Below, piece by piece: positions 54,410 to 63,277 of a stretch of DNA of 64,000 bases. The DNA is from Cyclobacteriaceae bacterium. Lineage in GTDB: Bacteria > Bacteroidota > Bacteroidia > Cytophagales > Cyclobacteriaceae. The stretch lies in NCBI GenBank assembly GCA_025055435.1, contig JANWWN010000006.1, positions 17,226 through 81,225 of the forward strand, read 5' to 3'. The position numbers were made by a program, and so were the translations under genes. Every line of letters starts with the position of its first letter. Within the stretch, counting starts at the first letter, position 1. The notes under the pieces are model-generated. The model was not told the origin of the DNA. It made no database searches and saw only the letters and a list, made by a program, of their open reading frames with translations.

Positions 54410-55222
54410 ATGAACCTGACGAAAATTGTGGCCTTCGTACTTTTTCTCGTGGCACTGGCCATGGGGTACTACCTCTACAAAAGCATAGCCGAAACAATCG
54501 AATTTACCGAAAACATTAAGGTAACCGAAAAGCAAATCACCGATAAACTGGCTGTAATCCGCGAAGCTGAAAAGGTTTTTCTTGAACAATACGGACGTTA
54601 TACCAGTAACTGGGATTCGCTCATCAATTTTATTGAAAACGGTCGCGTACCCATTCTTCAGCGTAGAGAAGAAATTAAACCTGCCGGCTACGGCGTTGAC
54701 TGTGTAAAAGTATTTATCGATACCCTGGGCTTCATGTCGGCCAAGGATAAAATTTTTAAGAAAACATACTCAGTTAATGCGGCCGGTAACGGTGAATTTG
54801 TGAAATTCTATGTTCAACCCGGCGAACTGGTGGTAAAAGGCAAGAAGGCTTACGCATTTAAGCGCGATGGAAGTGATCGCGTTGAAGATATTCCTTTCCT
54901 GGACAAAGGGACGGTTAGCAGCTTAGCAAAAGTTAATCCGGGCGACCGCATTACGCAGGGTCAGAACCTCATTACATTTTGGGATTACCAGATCAATCCG
55001 AATGTGGACATTAAAAATCTGCATATCGTGCCTGGCTCCGGAAAAACTTTCGACATCTATACCGGCAAAATTGACCGGAACGGGCTAAAAGTGTGGGTAA
55101 TTGAAGTGAAAGACCCTGCGCCTATCAACCCCGACCGGAAAGAAACCAACGAAGCCAAGAACCGGAAGCCTCTTCGCTTTGGTTCGCGAACCGATGTAAC
55201 CACAAGCGGTAACTGGGAATAA
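54410..55222 (+). CDS. Single-pass membrane protein, unknown
   Basis: A 270-residue protein with one N-terminal membrane helix (IVAFVLFLVALAMGYYLY), a following coiled or helical stretch (ITDKLAVIREAEKVFLEQYG) and a soluble beta-rich remainder outside the cytoplasm. The hydrophobic helix directly followed by an amphipathic helix and YTSNWDSLINFI recalls pseudopilin-like or gliding-associated proteins, but there is no prepilin cleavage site and I cannot assign a family. It precedes the DUF3822-coaD pair, overlapping the DUF3822 frame by less than one codon. Confidence 0.7.
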   Translation: MNLTKIVAFVLFLVALAMGYYLYKSIAETIEFTENIKVTEKQITDKLAVIREAEKVFLEQYGRYTSNWDSLINFIENGRVPILQRREEIKPAGYGVDCVKVFIDTLGFMSAKDKIFKKTYSVNAAGNGEFVKFYVQPGELVVKGKKAYAFKRDGSDRVEDIPFLDKGTVSSLAKVNPGDRITQGQNLITFWDYQINPNVDIKNLHIVPGSGKTFDIYTGKIDRNGLKVWVIEVKDPAPINPDRKETNEAKNRKPLRFGSRTDVTTSGNWE

Positions 55223-55223
55223 T

Positions 55224-56117
55224 GTGCAATTGACCGCCACGCCATACCGGCTGCTGAAAAAAATACGTGACGAGCAATTTGAGGAAGACCATATTGCCGA
55301 ATATCACCTTGCCCTGCTAACCGGCCCGCACGACCTGCAGGTGCTGGTTTATAATCCGGTAACGCGCAGGGCCCTTTGGATGGAAGATTATGTCTTTCCA
55401 TCCTCAACCAGCGATGATGACTGGCTGAGTGCTCTGCAGGAAGTATTCGATCAGCATCCTTTTTTAACCGCCGGATTTTGGAAGAAAATCATCGCAGGTG
55501 TAAAAACTCCCTCTTTTGTTCAAACACCTGCTGCTTTATTCGATGACGCACAGGCAAGTCAATATCTTCAATATAATGCCAGTGTGCGACCGGGTGAAGA
55601 CATCCTGTATTTTTCACAAGACGGACATGGCCTGGTAACCTCATTTGCATTTCCTGCTGCGATCAAGAACTGGTTACTTTCCGTCTATGCATCAAACCAC
55701 CCGGTTTTTACGCATCAGTCGTGCTCGCTGATGGAAGGCGTGCTGCACGAAGCCCGACAGCAACATGATAATCCGTTGTACATTTATGTGGACCGATTCC
55801 GGTTGCATATTTTATCGGCACAACCGGAAGGTTTGCGTTACTATAACCAGTTTTTCATCAACAATTTTTCCGATTATATCCGTTACATCATGCTGGTTAT
55901 GCATACGTTAGGTATGAATCAGCAAACCGGGAAAGTCATTTTGTGGGGATACGTAGGCAAAAACTCACCGCATTATCAGGAATTTTACAAATACATTCAA
56001 TCCATTACGTACGGAGGCCGGCCCGGTTTTCTTCATTTCAGCTACCTGTTTGATGAAATTCAGGAACATCAGTATTTTGATGTATGGAATATGGCCAGGC
56101 TAACGTTGCCCTCCTAA
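55224..56117 (+). CDS. DUF3822 protein
   Basis: A 297-residue DUF3822 protein, a Bacteroidota family with an actin-like (ASKHA-type) look: HLALLTGPHDLQVLVYNP, then VRPGEDILYFSQDG, PLYIYVDRFRLHILSA and GKVILWGYVGKNSPHYQEFY. The start is GTG at 55224, which overlaps the end of the upstream gene. It precedes coaD by 10 bp, a neighbourhood I have seen conserved in the phylum. Function unknown. Confidence 0.82.
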   Translation: MQLTATPYRLLKKIRDEQFEEDHIAEYHLALLTGPHDLQVLVYNPVTRRALWMEDYVFPSSTSDDDWLSALQEVFDQHPFLTAGFWKKIIAGVKTPSFVQTPAALFDDAQASQYLQYNASVRPGEDILYFSQDGHGLVTSFAFPAAIKNWLLSVYASNHPVFTHQSCSLMEGVLHEARQQHDNPLYIYVDRFRLHILSAQPEGLRYYNQFFINNFSDYIRYIMLVMHTLGMNQQTGKVILWGYVGKNSPHYQEFYKYIQSITYGGRPGFLHFSYLFDEIQEHQYFDVWNMARLTLPS

Positions 56118-56127
56118 TGTAACTTGC

Positions 56128-56583
56128 ATGAAACGTGTTGCTTTGTTTCCGGGTACATTCGATCCATTTACCAAAGGTCACGAAGACATTGTGCTGCGCG
56201 GACTGAAATTATTCGATGAAATCATCATCGCCATAGGCTACAATAGTGGTAAAAGCATCCGGTATTTTGATATTGATTTGATGGTGGACCGGATAAAAAG
56301 CACGTTTAAGGACTATCCGGCCATAAAAGTTACTACCTACGCCGAACTGACAGCCGCCTTCGCCAGAAAGCATCAGGCACGCTACCTCCTGCGCGGATTG
56401 CGCAACACTACCGATTTTGAGTACGAAAACAGCATCTCACAGATTAACCGCAAACTGAATGATGAACTCGAATCGGTATTCTTGATTACCAGCCCCCAGT
56501 TTGCCTGGATCAGTTCATCGATTATACGGGAAGTGCATCGGTATGGTGGCGATGTATCCGCATTTTTACCTTACCAGCTCTAA
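56128..56583 (+). CDS. coaD: Phosphopantetheine adenylyltransferase
   Basis: A 151-residue nucleotidyltransferase, fourth step of CoA synthesis. The H-x-G-H-type motif is TKGHEDIV following FPGTFDPF; RGLRNTTDFEYE and FAWISSSIIREVHRYGGDV are the other family signatures. It ends 4 bp inside the convergent NUDIX gene. Confidence 0.96.
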   Translation: MKRVALFPGTFDPFTKGHEDIVLRGLKLFDEIIIAIGYNSGKSIRYFDIDLMVDRIKSTFKDYPAIKVTTYAELTAAFARKHQARYLLRGLRNTTDFEYENSISQINRKLNDELESVFLITSPQFAWISSSIIREVHRYGGDVSAFLPYQL

Positions 56584-57260
56584 CGGGCTACTTCAATCAT
56601 CTCGTAATATCGCTCGAATACATAACTGATGGACTTGTAGGAATGCTCTAACGCATGATAAACCTCTTTGGGGTTCATCCAACGAATCTCCTCAATATCC
56701 TCTTCGTTACTGGGGCGCATCTTTGAATCGTCTATCAAATCCATCACGTACCACCGCGTTTTCTTAAGCATGGGTTTGCGGTTCATGGTGTACGTGTGCC
56801 ACGTGGTACAGATTTTAGCGCCTGGCTTTACCAAAATGTTACACTCCTCCTCTACTTCGCGCACAGCTGTTTCGCGGTATTTTTCGCCTTTTTCTTTTTT
56901 CCCTTTAGGCAGGTCCCATTTTTTAAGCCGGTAAATCATCAGAAATTTATCCTTCTTACGAACCAGGCCGCCTGCCGCCTTTACCAGACTGAACTTACTC
57001 AGCAGGTAGGCCTTTATGCGTTCATAATCAACTACAGTGAGATGAAGGGACATTAATCCGAAAGGAACCTTCGAATTCAGAATGGCAAGAATTTCATCCA
57101 GATGCTTTTCTTCCACTTGTTGAATCCATACATGGTGAATCAAACGCGCCTGCGTTATCGGTTCCGTTCGGGCATCGATCACATGATGGTATCTTCCGGA
57201 CTGCGGTGTTTCGTCAACCTTATAAATGCGTACGGGTATGTCGTTGACGAACAAATTCAT
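56580..57260 (-). CDS. NUDIX-domain protein with N-terminal extension
   Basis: A 226-residue protein: about 95 N-terminal residues of unrecognised fold (MNLFVNDIPVRIYKVDETPQ) and a C-terminal Nudix domain whose box runs from GEKYRETAVREVEEECNI, i.e. GX5EX7REUXEE with spacing kept. WDLPKGKKEKGE precedes it. Cluster coaD-NUDIX-pyrE is found in other Bacteroidota to my knowledge. Substrate unknown. Confidence 0.85.
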   Translation of the reverse strand: MNLFVNDIPVRIYKVDETPQSGRYHHVIDARTEPITQARLIHHVWIQQVEEKHLDEILAILNSKVPFGLMSLHLTVVDYERIKAYLLSKFSLVKAAGGLVRKKDKFLMIYRLKKWDLPKGKKEKGEKYRETAVREVEEECNILVKPGAKICTTWHTYTMNRKPMLKKTRWYVMDLIDDSKMRPSNEEDIEEIRWMNPKEVYHALEHSYKSISYVFERYYEMIEVAR

Positions 57261-57399
57261 AAATACAGATTACAGAACTGCATAATTGCAAAACAAAAAA
57301 ATATTCGTTTGTATGCAATAGCGCATGTAAGTTTTTATGTTTTCTGTCACGGTTATTGATTTATAACTGGCTTTATCAGAACTTACCACAATTTATAAT

Positions 57400-58059
57400 A
57401 TGTCATTTGTTCGGATACACCAGCCAGCCGCTCGGGAAGTAGCAAACCTGCTGCTGAATATCGGGGCCATAAAAATTAGTCCCGAAAAGCCTTTTACATG
57501 GGCTTCCGGTTGGAAGTCGCCCATCTATTGTGATAATCGGGTTTCACTGTCCTTTCCCGATGTGAGGACGTCAATTAAAAACTATTTGATTGAAGCACTG
57601 AATCAAAATTTTCCCGGTACGGAAGTCATAGCCGGGGTGGCTACAGCCGGTATACCTCAGGCTACCCTGCTTGCCGATGCATTGCAAAAACCTTTGGTGT
57701 ATGTGCGTTCGGCACCTAAAGACCACGGACTGGAAAATCTGATTGAAGGGAAACTCACTAAAGGGCAGCGTGTGGTGGTGGTGGAAGACCTGGTCTCAAC
57801 CGGAGGGAGTTCGCTGAAAGCCGTATCCGCGTTGCGTTCGGCCGGAGCCGAAGTACTGGGAATGTTGTCGGTATTTACGTATGGATTTGATTTAGCCGAA
57901 CAACAGTTTACCGAAAAAAAAGTGAACCTGATAAGCCTCAGCGATTATCATCAATTGCTTGAAGTAGCCCGGAATAATAATTCCATAACAGCCGAAACCC
58001 TTACCCTGCTCAAAGCATGGCGATACGACCCGGCTTCCTGGCGTCCTTTGTTTGATTAA
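57400..58059 (+). CDS. pyrE: Orotate phosphoribosyltransferase
   Basis: A 219-residue phosphoribosyltransferase of pyrimidine synthesis. The PRPP-binding motif is VVVVEDLVSTGGSSLKAV, SGWKSPIYCDNR is the substrate side, and VYVRSAPKDHGLENLIEG carries the flexible-loop Lys and His. About 139 bp of AT-rich sequence (57261-57399) separates it from the divergent NUDIX gene; no consensus promoter box was found there. Confidence 0.96.
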   Translation: MSFVRIHQPAAREVANLLLNIGAIKISPEKPFTWASGWKSPIYCDNRVSLSFPDVRTSIKNYLIEALNQNFPGTEVIAGVATAGIPQATLLADALQKPLVYVRSAPKDHGLENLIEGKLTKGQRVVVVEDLVSTGGSSLKAVSALRSAGAEVLGMLSVFTYGFDLAEQQFTEKKVNLISLSDYHQLLEVARNNNSITAETLTLLKAWRYDPASWRPLFD

Positions 58060-58112
58060 ATTGACTTAATCCACTATCTTCAGCTACCCGAGTCCTGCAC
58101 ATATTTCTTCGT

Positions 58113-58922
58113 ATGAGGCCACTTTTGGTATTCCTGGCAGGTGGTATAGTTTGGATAACTCCTGATTTCCTTCTGCCTGTCCGTACCAAATGGACAGGTG
58201 CCTTTGAAGGAGAGATAATTAATCCGCTGAACGTTTTGGTAATTACCGAGCAGCGCGACAGCGCGGTACAGGGTAAGGTCTTTATCAATCTTTATGAACA
58301 TTATCCTTTTCACGGCATAACTAAAGCCAATCGCATCAAGGGTGTGATTATACTCCCGCCCGACAGAGAAGAAAGTATGATTTTGATTGGTAAACTGTTA
58401 AAGGACTCACTGCATATTACATTAACCACCTCGTCCGACTCTAATCTTTACGCAAAAAGCCGCCTGAAAAAAGTTTCCGCCAGCGCTAACTATGACGTTC
58501 AGAAAACATTCGGTAAACCCAGGCAACAATTCGATGAACGGTTAATTGGTAAATGGTGCCCGCTGTATGACATATCGGCTGATGGCCAGCGTAAAAATGA
58601 CAATTTGGGAATATGCAAAGAGTATATGGGTAGCGGCTCCTTTCTATTCAGTTCGGGCACGATGGAAGCGATTTACAACAAATACCCTGAGGCCCGTGCA
58701 ACAAGTTGGTCGAAAAATACCTGGTTCACCGTTAACAACCGGCTTATTGAGACTACGCAAATCATTGTTTCTGAAAAAGCAAAGGAAACGGCCTTGAAAT
58801 TCGGGTTCCCCATACCGGATGAGCGTCCTAAGGAATTAATTTATGAATACGAAATAAAAGGTGATACCTTAATTACGACCACCGCAAAAAGGAAATCGTT
58901 TTATATTCGAAAAGGAAGCTAG
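58113..58922 (+). CDS. Unrecognised exported or periplasmic protein
   Basis: A 269-residue protein with a hydrophobic N-terminus (LLVFLAGGIVWITPDFLL) that could be a weak signal peptide or anchor. The rest is soluble and mixed alpha/beta (GAFEGEIINPLNVLVI, GVIILPPDREESMILIGKLL, LIETTQIIVSEKAKE). No family recognised. It lies 53 bp after pyrE in the same direction and is followed by the tRNA-Glu unit in the opposite direction. Confidence 0.65.
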   Translation: MRPLLVFLAGGIVWITPDFLLPVRTKWTGAFEGEIINPLNVLVITEQRDSAVQGKVFINLYEHYPFHGITKANRIKGVIILPPDREESMILIGKLLKDSLHITLTTSSDSNLYAKSRLKKVSASANYDVQKTFGKPRQQFDERLIGKWCPLYDISADGQRKNDNLGICKEYMGSGSFLFSSGTMEAIYNKYPEARATSWSKNTWFTVNNRLIETTQIIVSEKAKETALKFGFPIPDERPKELIYEYEIKGDTLITTTAKRKSFYIRKGS

Positions 58923-59009
58923 CGCGAGGCCTTAGTAAATCCTGCTTTTACAAACATGCTCGCCCATAGGATTACGGAAGGAAGAATTACGAATGAATGT
59001 CAATTTTTA

Positions 59010-59046
59010 AATAAAAAAATCCGCTAACCGAAACAGGTAGCGGATT
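59010..59046 (-). terminator. Intrinsic terminator of the tRNA-Glu gene
   Basis: On the minus strand AATCCGCTA (59046-59038) pairs perfectly with TAGCGGATT (59026-59018) and is followed by a T-run (59017-59011 region). It is 9 bp after the tRNA's 3' end. Confidence 0.85.
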
Positions 59047-59054
59047 GTTCAAAG

Positions 59055-59126
59055 TAGCCCGTAGGGGAATCGAACCCCTGTTACCAGAATGAAAATCTGA
59101 TGTCCTAACCCCTAGACGAACGGGCC
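59055..59126 (-). tRNA. tRNA-Glu (anticodon TTC)
   Basis: On the minus strand a 72-base cloverleaf begins GGCCCGTTCGTCTAGGGG. The anticodon loop TTTTCAT carries TTC, flanked by arms TCAGA and TCTGG. The T arm is CAGGGGTTCGATTCCCCT. The acceptor GGCCCGT pairs with ACGGGCT (one G-U), with discriminator A. CCA is not encoded. It has its own promoter and terminator and so is a single-gene unit. Confidence 0.95.
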
Positions 59127-59140
59127 TTAAAAAAGTGTCG

Positions 59141-59171
59141 CAAAGATAAGTGGGCAACTTTTTTTTGCAAA
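59141..59171 (-). promoter_or_regulatory. Consensus promoter of tRNA-Glu
   Basis: On the minus strand TTTG (59171-59168), nineteen bases, then TATCTTTG (59148-59141), matching both Bacteroides promoter boxes exactly. Expected start near 59136, ten bases before the tRNA. Confidence 0.8.
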
Positions 59172-59228
59172 CTTCACGCACTAAAAAAGTAAGCTTCTGT
59201 TCATATTTTCACATTTTTACACCGTTTT

Positions 59229-60422
59229 ATGCCGGAAAATTTTTCGCATCAGGTATTCTTTCAACACCTTGCCCAAACCTCACCCTCACCCTACCTGATT
59301 GAAGTTGAGCGGGCTCAAGGTATTTACCTTTACTCGCCCGATGGAAAACGTTATATGGACCTGATTTCGGGCATTGCCGTAAGCAACCTCGGCCACGGGC
59401 ACCCGCGCATCATCGAAGCGATTAAAAACCAGGCAGACAAGCACCTGCACGTAATGGCGTACGGTGAGTTCATTCAGGATGCGCCAAATCGACTGGCCGA
59501 GAAGCTGGTCAGTATGCTGCCTCCATCGCTTAACTGTTGTTACTTCGTCAACTCCGGTACCGAAGCCAACGAAGGAGCACTCAAGCTGGCCAAGCGCTTC
59601 ACCGGTCGCACCGAAATTGTTTCTTTCCATAAATCCTATCACGGCAGCACCCATGGCTCACTTAGTGTTTCGGGCAATGAACGAAAAAAGTATGCGTTCC
59701 GGCCGCTGCTGCCAGATGTGCGGTTTATCCGGTTTAACGAAACAGCCGACCTGGAACAAATTACGGAACGCACCGCATGTGTAATAATGGAAACCATTCA
59801 GGGTGATGCCGGCGTCCGCATCCCCTCAACCGAATTCATGCACGCCCTGCGAAAGCGATGTGATGAAACCGGAGCCCTTTTAATACTGGATGAAATACAA
59901 TGCGGCATGGGCCGAACGGGCAAGTTGTTTGCTTTCGAACACTTCGGTATTATACCCGATATACTTACCATCGGCAAAGCTTTTGGAGGAGGTTTGCCCA
60001 TCGGTGCATTTGTTGCGGATAAAAAGATTATGCAAACGCTTACTTTCGATCCGCCTCTGGGGCACATCACCACATTTGGAGGTAATCCAGTATGTTGTGC
60101 ATCGGCACTTGCGGTGCTTGAGGTATTGGAAGAAGAAAAGGTGGTTGCCGGTGTGGAAAGAAAAGGAAAGCTGTTTGAGGAGTTACTGCAACACAGCGAC
60201 ATCCGCGAACTAAGGCGCATCGGATTGATGTTTGCCGTTGATTTTGATTCGGCTGAACGGGTAAACCGTATAGTACAACGAGCAAAGGACAAAGGAGTAA
60301 TCTGCTACTGGTTTCTTTCGCATCCGTACAGTTTTCGTATTGCACCTCCGCTGATCATCAATGATGATGAAATCCGGGAAGCCTGCAAACGCATCCACGA
60401 AGCAATTCAGGAAACTTCCTGA
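59229..60422 (+). CDS. Class III aminotransferase (acetylornithine/GABA type)
   Basis: A 397-residue PLP-dependent aminotransferase of the ArgD/GabT class. The PLP pocket is shown by VNSGTEANEGALKLAKRFTG, FHKSYHGSTHGSLSVSG, LILDEIQCGMGRTGKLFA and the Schiff-base Lys in LTIGKAFGGGLPIGAF; THFGGNP-like ITTFGGNPVCCASALAVL follows. No arginine-pathway neighbours, so an argD role is uncertain; omega-amino acid, ornithine or lysine substrates are possible. It has its own transcription start region; TATTTTCA near 59206 is a weak -7 candidate. Confidence 0.88.
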   Translation: MPENFSHQVFFQHLAQTSPSPYLIEVERAQGIYLYSPDGKRYMDLISGIAVSNLGHGHPRIIEAIKNQADKHLHVMAYGEFIQDAPNRLAEKLVSMLPPSLNCCYFVNSGTEANEGALKLAKRFTGRTEIVSFHKSYHGSTHGSLSVSGNERKKYAFRPLLPDVRFIRFNETADLEQITERTACVIMETIQGDAGVRIPSTEFMHALRKRCDETGALLILDEIQCGMGRTGKLFAFEHFGIIPDILTIGKAFGGGLPIGAFVADKKIMQTLTFDPPLGHITTFGGNPVCCASALAVLEVLEEEKVVAGVERKGKLFEELLQHSDIRELRRIGLMFAVDFDSAERVNRIVQRAKDKGVICYWFLSHPYSFRIAPPLIINDDEIREACKRIHEAIQETS

Positions 60423-60427
60423 TGCAC

Positions 60428-60967
60428 TCAACCCAGTTTTTCAACTACAAAATTGTGATTGGTAAAAATGCAGATATCGGCTGCAATCTGCAGGCTTTCG
60501 CGCACCATTTCTTCAGCTGTTAAATGTGCTGCATGCTTTTTTAAAGCCAGCGCAGCCGATTGCGCATACATGGCCCCTGACCCAATTGCTGCCACTTCGT
60601 TGTCGGGTTCCAGCACATCTCCGTTACCGGAAATAACAAGCAGTTCATCTTTGGCAATCACAATCAGCATGGACTCCAGCCTGCGCAGGTAGCGGTCCAT
60701 GCGCCAGTCTTTTGCCAATTCAATGGCCGCACGTTTCACATTTCCTCCGTAGCTGTTCAGCTTTTCTTCAAACCGTTCCAACAGCGTAAACGCATCGGCA
60801 GTGGAGCCCGCAAAACCGGCAATTACTTTTCCTTCAAACAGCTTTCTTATTTTTTTCACATTTCGTTTCACCACATAATTGTTCATGGTGGCCTGGCCAT
60901 CAGCACCAATAGCCAACTGCCCGTTGTGCTTTACGGCTATAACCGTAGTGGAGTGAATTTTTTTCAT
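60428..60967 (-). CDS. hslV: HslV protease subunit
   Basis: The 179-residue peptidase chain of the HslUV (ClpQY) ATP-dependent protease. MKKIHS precedes STTVIAV; the N-terminal Thr nucleophile would be Thr7 after removal of six residues. [20 protein letters not shown] and [19 protein letters not shown] are family signatures, and [14 protein letters not shown] is the late one. HslU is not adjacent. It overlaps the upstream Uma2-family gene by 4 bp and lies downstream of pdhC in the same direction. Confidence 0.93.
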   Translation of the reverse strand: MKKIHSTTVIAVKHNGQLAIGADGQATMNNYVVKRNVKKIRKLFEGKVIAGFAGSTADAFTLLERFEEKLNSYGGNVKRAAIELAKDWRMDRYLRRLESMLIVIAKDELLVISGNGDVLEPDNEVAAIGSGAMYAQSAALALKKHAAHLTAEEMVRESLQIAADICIFTNHNFVVEKLG

Positions 60968-61563
60968 GATTCCTGGGCTAAGAAACGCGTGCCTTCGTAA
61001 ATCTCAGTAATGGGTATGATGACCTGAAGTGAGGGAATGTTGAGCTGATCGCGCACAGTTTTGTATTCCTCTAATTCCCAATGACGGGAAGTATTTAACC
61101 GATAAACTTCAATGTGCACGGATTCGGAATCGACCAGAATATATTCTTTCAACGATGGGATGTCGCGATATAACTGAAACTTCTCACCGCGATCGTAATT
61201 TTTGGCAGATGGAGAAAGAATTTCAATGATAACCACAGGATTCAGCGCATTATCCTCGTCCATGGTTTTCATTTCACCGCAATACACGGCTATGTCCGGA
61301 TAGGTAAACAAGGTGTTTTCCGGAATGTGAAGCCGCATATCCGGACCAAAAGGGCGGCAAGGCTTACCTTTTAATCGGGTAAATAACGCACCAAAAAAAT
61401 TAGAAAACAGGATGTTGTGCGTTCTTCCCGCTCCAGACATAGCAAAAATCTCTCCGCGATAATATTCGTGCTTTTCGGTGGACTGTCGCTCAAAAGCAAG
61501 GTATTCGGCTATGCTTGCCTTCAGATTTTTATATTCCGCTATGGGCTCCCGTACTTCCCACAT
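60964..61563 (-). CDS. Uma2-family restriction-endonuclease-like protein
   Basis: A 199-residue DUF820/Uma2 protein with the PD-(D/E)xK nuclease fold: [60 protein letters not shown] (the E-x-K-like site is degenerate, EILSPS) and [17 protein letters not shown]. Such proteins are abundant in cyanobacteria and sporadic in Bacteroidota; function is unknown and mobility is suspected. It sits between hslV (4 bp overlap) and pdhC (6 bp gap), so it probably entered an existing transcription unit. Confidence 0.85.
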   Translation of the reverse strand: MWEVREPIAEYKNLKASIAEYLAFERQSTEKHEYYRGEIFAMSGAGRTHNILFSNFFGALFTRLKGKPCRPFGPDMRLHIPENTLFTYPDIAVYCGEMKTMDEDNALNPVVIIEILSPSAKNYDRGEKFQLYRDIPSLKEYILVDSESVHIEVYRLNTSRHWELEEYKTVRDQLNIPSLQVIIPITEIYEGTRFLAQES

Positions 61564-61569
61564 GGTTGA

Positions 61570-63177
61570 TTAAATCAGAATCCGAACCGGATCTTCCAAC
61601 AGGCCTTTCAGCGTTTTGAGGAATGCAGCTCCTACGGCGCCATCTACTGCGCGATGATCGCATGACAGCGTTACTTTCATCACATTACCCGGAACAAGCT
61701 GACCGTTTTTTACAACGGCTGTTTCTTTAATACCGCCAACCGCCAGGATGCAGGCATCGGGCGGGTTAATGATGGCGGTAAACTCCTCAATGCCAAACAT
61801 ACCAAGGTTGGAAATGGTAAACGTGCTGCCTTCCCAATCGGTCGGCTGCAGTTTTTTATCATGTGCTTTTTGTGCCAGCTCCTTTACTTCGGCTGCAATG
61901 TGCGACAGCGATTTACTGTCGGCAAAGCGAACCACAGGTACCACCAGTCCGTCTTTCACCGCAACAGCCACGCCGATGTGAATGTGGTGGTTCTTTCTGA
62001 TTTTATCGCCCAGCCACGACACATTAACATCGGGGTGTTGGCGCAGCGCAGCAGCTACCGCTTTAATCACCATGTCGTTGAAGGAAATCTTCACCGGACT
62101 GACTTCGTTGATGCTCTTACGCGCTTCAATGGCCTTGTCCATATTGATTTCCATGGTCAGGTAGAAGTGCGGAGCGGTGAACATGCTTTCCGACAACCTG
62201 CGTGCGATGGTTTTCCGCATCTGCGATACAGGTATCTCTTCAAAGCTCTCCTTCCCTACTACCTGCGGTACAACAAATGCCGGTGTAGTGGCCTTAGCCG
62301 GTGCTTCCGCTTCGGGCTTGTAATTTTCTACATCGCGTTTCGTGATGCGTCCGTGGTCGCCTGTACCTTTTATTTTTCTTAAATCATAACCCAACTCGCG
62401 GGCCATTTTTCGCGCCAGCGGTGAAGCTTTTATACGTCCGTCTTTTTCGTCTTCGTGTTTACTTGCGGTAACCGGCTTCGGCTCAGTTGTCGTTTTAGTC
62501 TCTTGTTTTTCTGCAGCCGTTGTAACCGGTCCGCCTGCCTTAGCCTGATGGGCTTTAAGCAACGTTTGCCAGTCGGCATTGGGCTCGCCAATGATAGCCA
62601 ACACCCCGTTTACCGGAACCGACTTTCCGGCTTCGGCTCCAATGTAAAGTAATGTACCGGAGTTGTAGGATTCGTATTCCATGGTGGCCTTATCGGTCTC
62701 GATTTCAGCCAGCAACTCACCTGATTTTACCGGATCACCTACTTTTTTATGCCATGCAGCTATCACACCTTCGGTCATCGTATCGCTCATCTTGGGCATA
62801 AGCACGATTTCTGCTTTTATACCCGATGTATCAGCAATCGCAGGCTTGACCGGCTCTTCTTTCTTAACGGATTCAGCCTGACTTCCTCCCTTTTCTCCCG
62901 ACTGCTTTGCGCTTTGCAGAAGTGCCTGATAGTCCTCACCTTTTTTGCCGATTATGGCCAGCACATCATCAACTTTTACGGTCTCGCCTTCTTTTGCGCC
63001 CAGGTACAGGATGGTGCCTTCGTTATACGACTCATAATCCATCGTAGCTTTATCAGTTTCGATTTCAGCCATGAGTTCACCGGCTTTTACCTGGTCGCCC
63101 ACTTTCTTATGCCATTTGGCAATGACGCCTTCGGTCATGGTATCGCTCATCTTGGGCATGCGGATAATTTCTGCCAT
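61570..63177 (-). CDS. pdhC: Pyruvate dehydrogenase E2, dihydrolipoamide acetyltransferase
   Basis: A 535-residue E2. Two lipoyl domains: the first has the lipoylated Lys43 in IETDKATMDYES, the second (about 125-200) repeats it as IETDKATMEYES. A flexible Lys/Thr-rich linker (about 215-245) is followed by the E3-binding domain (IKASPLARKMARELGYDLRK) and the catalytic domain ending with LSCDHRAVDGAVGAAFL (catalytic His and Asp). MPKMSDTM at both lipoyl starts marks the pyruvate type. pdhB is at 27677 on the other strand; E1 alpha and E3 are not visible. A consensus promoter lies at 63234-63264. Confidence 0.95.
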   Translation of the reverse strand: MAEIIRMPKMSDTMTEGVIAKWHKKVGDQVKAGELMAEIETDKATMDYESYNEGTILYLGAKEGETVKVDDVLAIIGKKGEDYQALLQSAKQSGEKGGSQAESVKKEEPVKPAIADTSGIKAEIVLMPKMSDTMTEGVIAAWHKKVGDPVKSGELLAEIETDKATMEYESYNSGTLLYIGAEAGKSVPVNGVLAIIGEPNADWQTLLKAHQAKAGGPVTTAAEKQETKTTTEPKPVTASKHEDEKDGRIKASPLARKMARELGYDLRKIKGTGDHGRITKRDVENYKPEAEAPAKATTPAFVVPQVVGKESFEEIPVSQMRKTIARRLSESMFTAPHFYLTMEINMDKAIEARKSINEVSPVKISFNDMVIKAVAAALRQHPDVNVSWLGDKIRKNHHIHIGVAVAVKDGLVVPVVRFADSKSLSHIAAEVKELAQKAHDKKLQPTDWEGSTFTISNLGMFGIEEFTAIINPPDACILAVGGIKETAVVKNGQLVPGNVMKVTLSCDHRAVDGAVGAAFLKTLKGLLEDPVRILI

Positions 63178-63233
63178 GGTCTTCGGATATTGAATATCAG
63201 TAAGTTAAAAGTTCAGCTCGTTTTTATGCGTTT

Positions 63234-63264
63234 CAAAAATAGGGCTAAATCAAACACCATCAAA
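63234..63264 (-). promoter_or_regulatory. Consensus promoter of pdhC
   Basis: On the minus strand TTTG (63264-63261), nineteen bases, then TATTTTTG (63241-63234), an exact match to both boxes. The leader before the pdhC ATG is about 50 bases. Confidence 0.75.
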
Positions 63265-63277
63265 CCAAAAAGAAATG

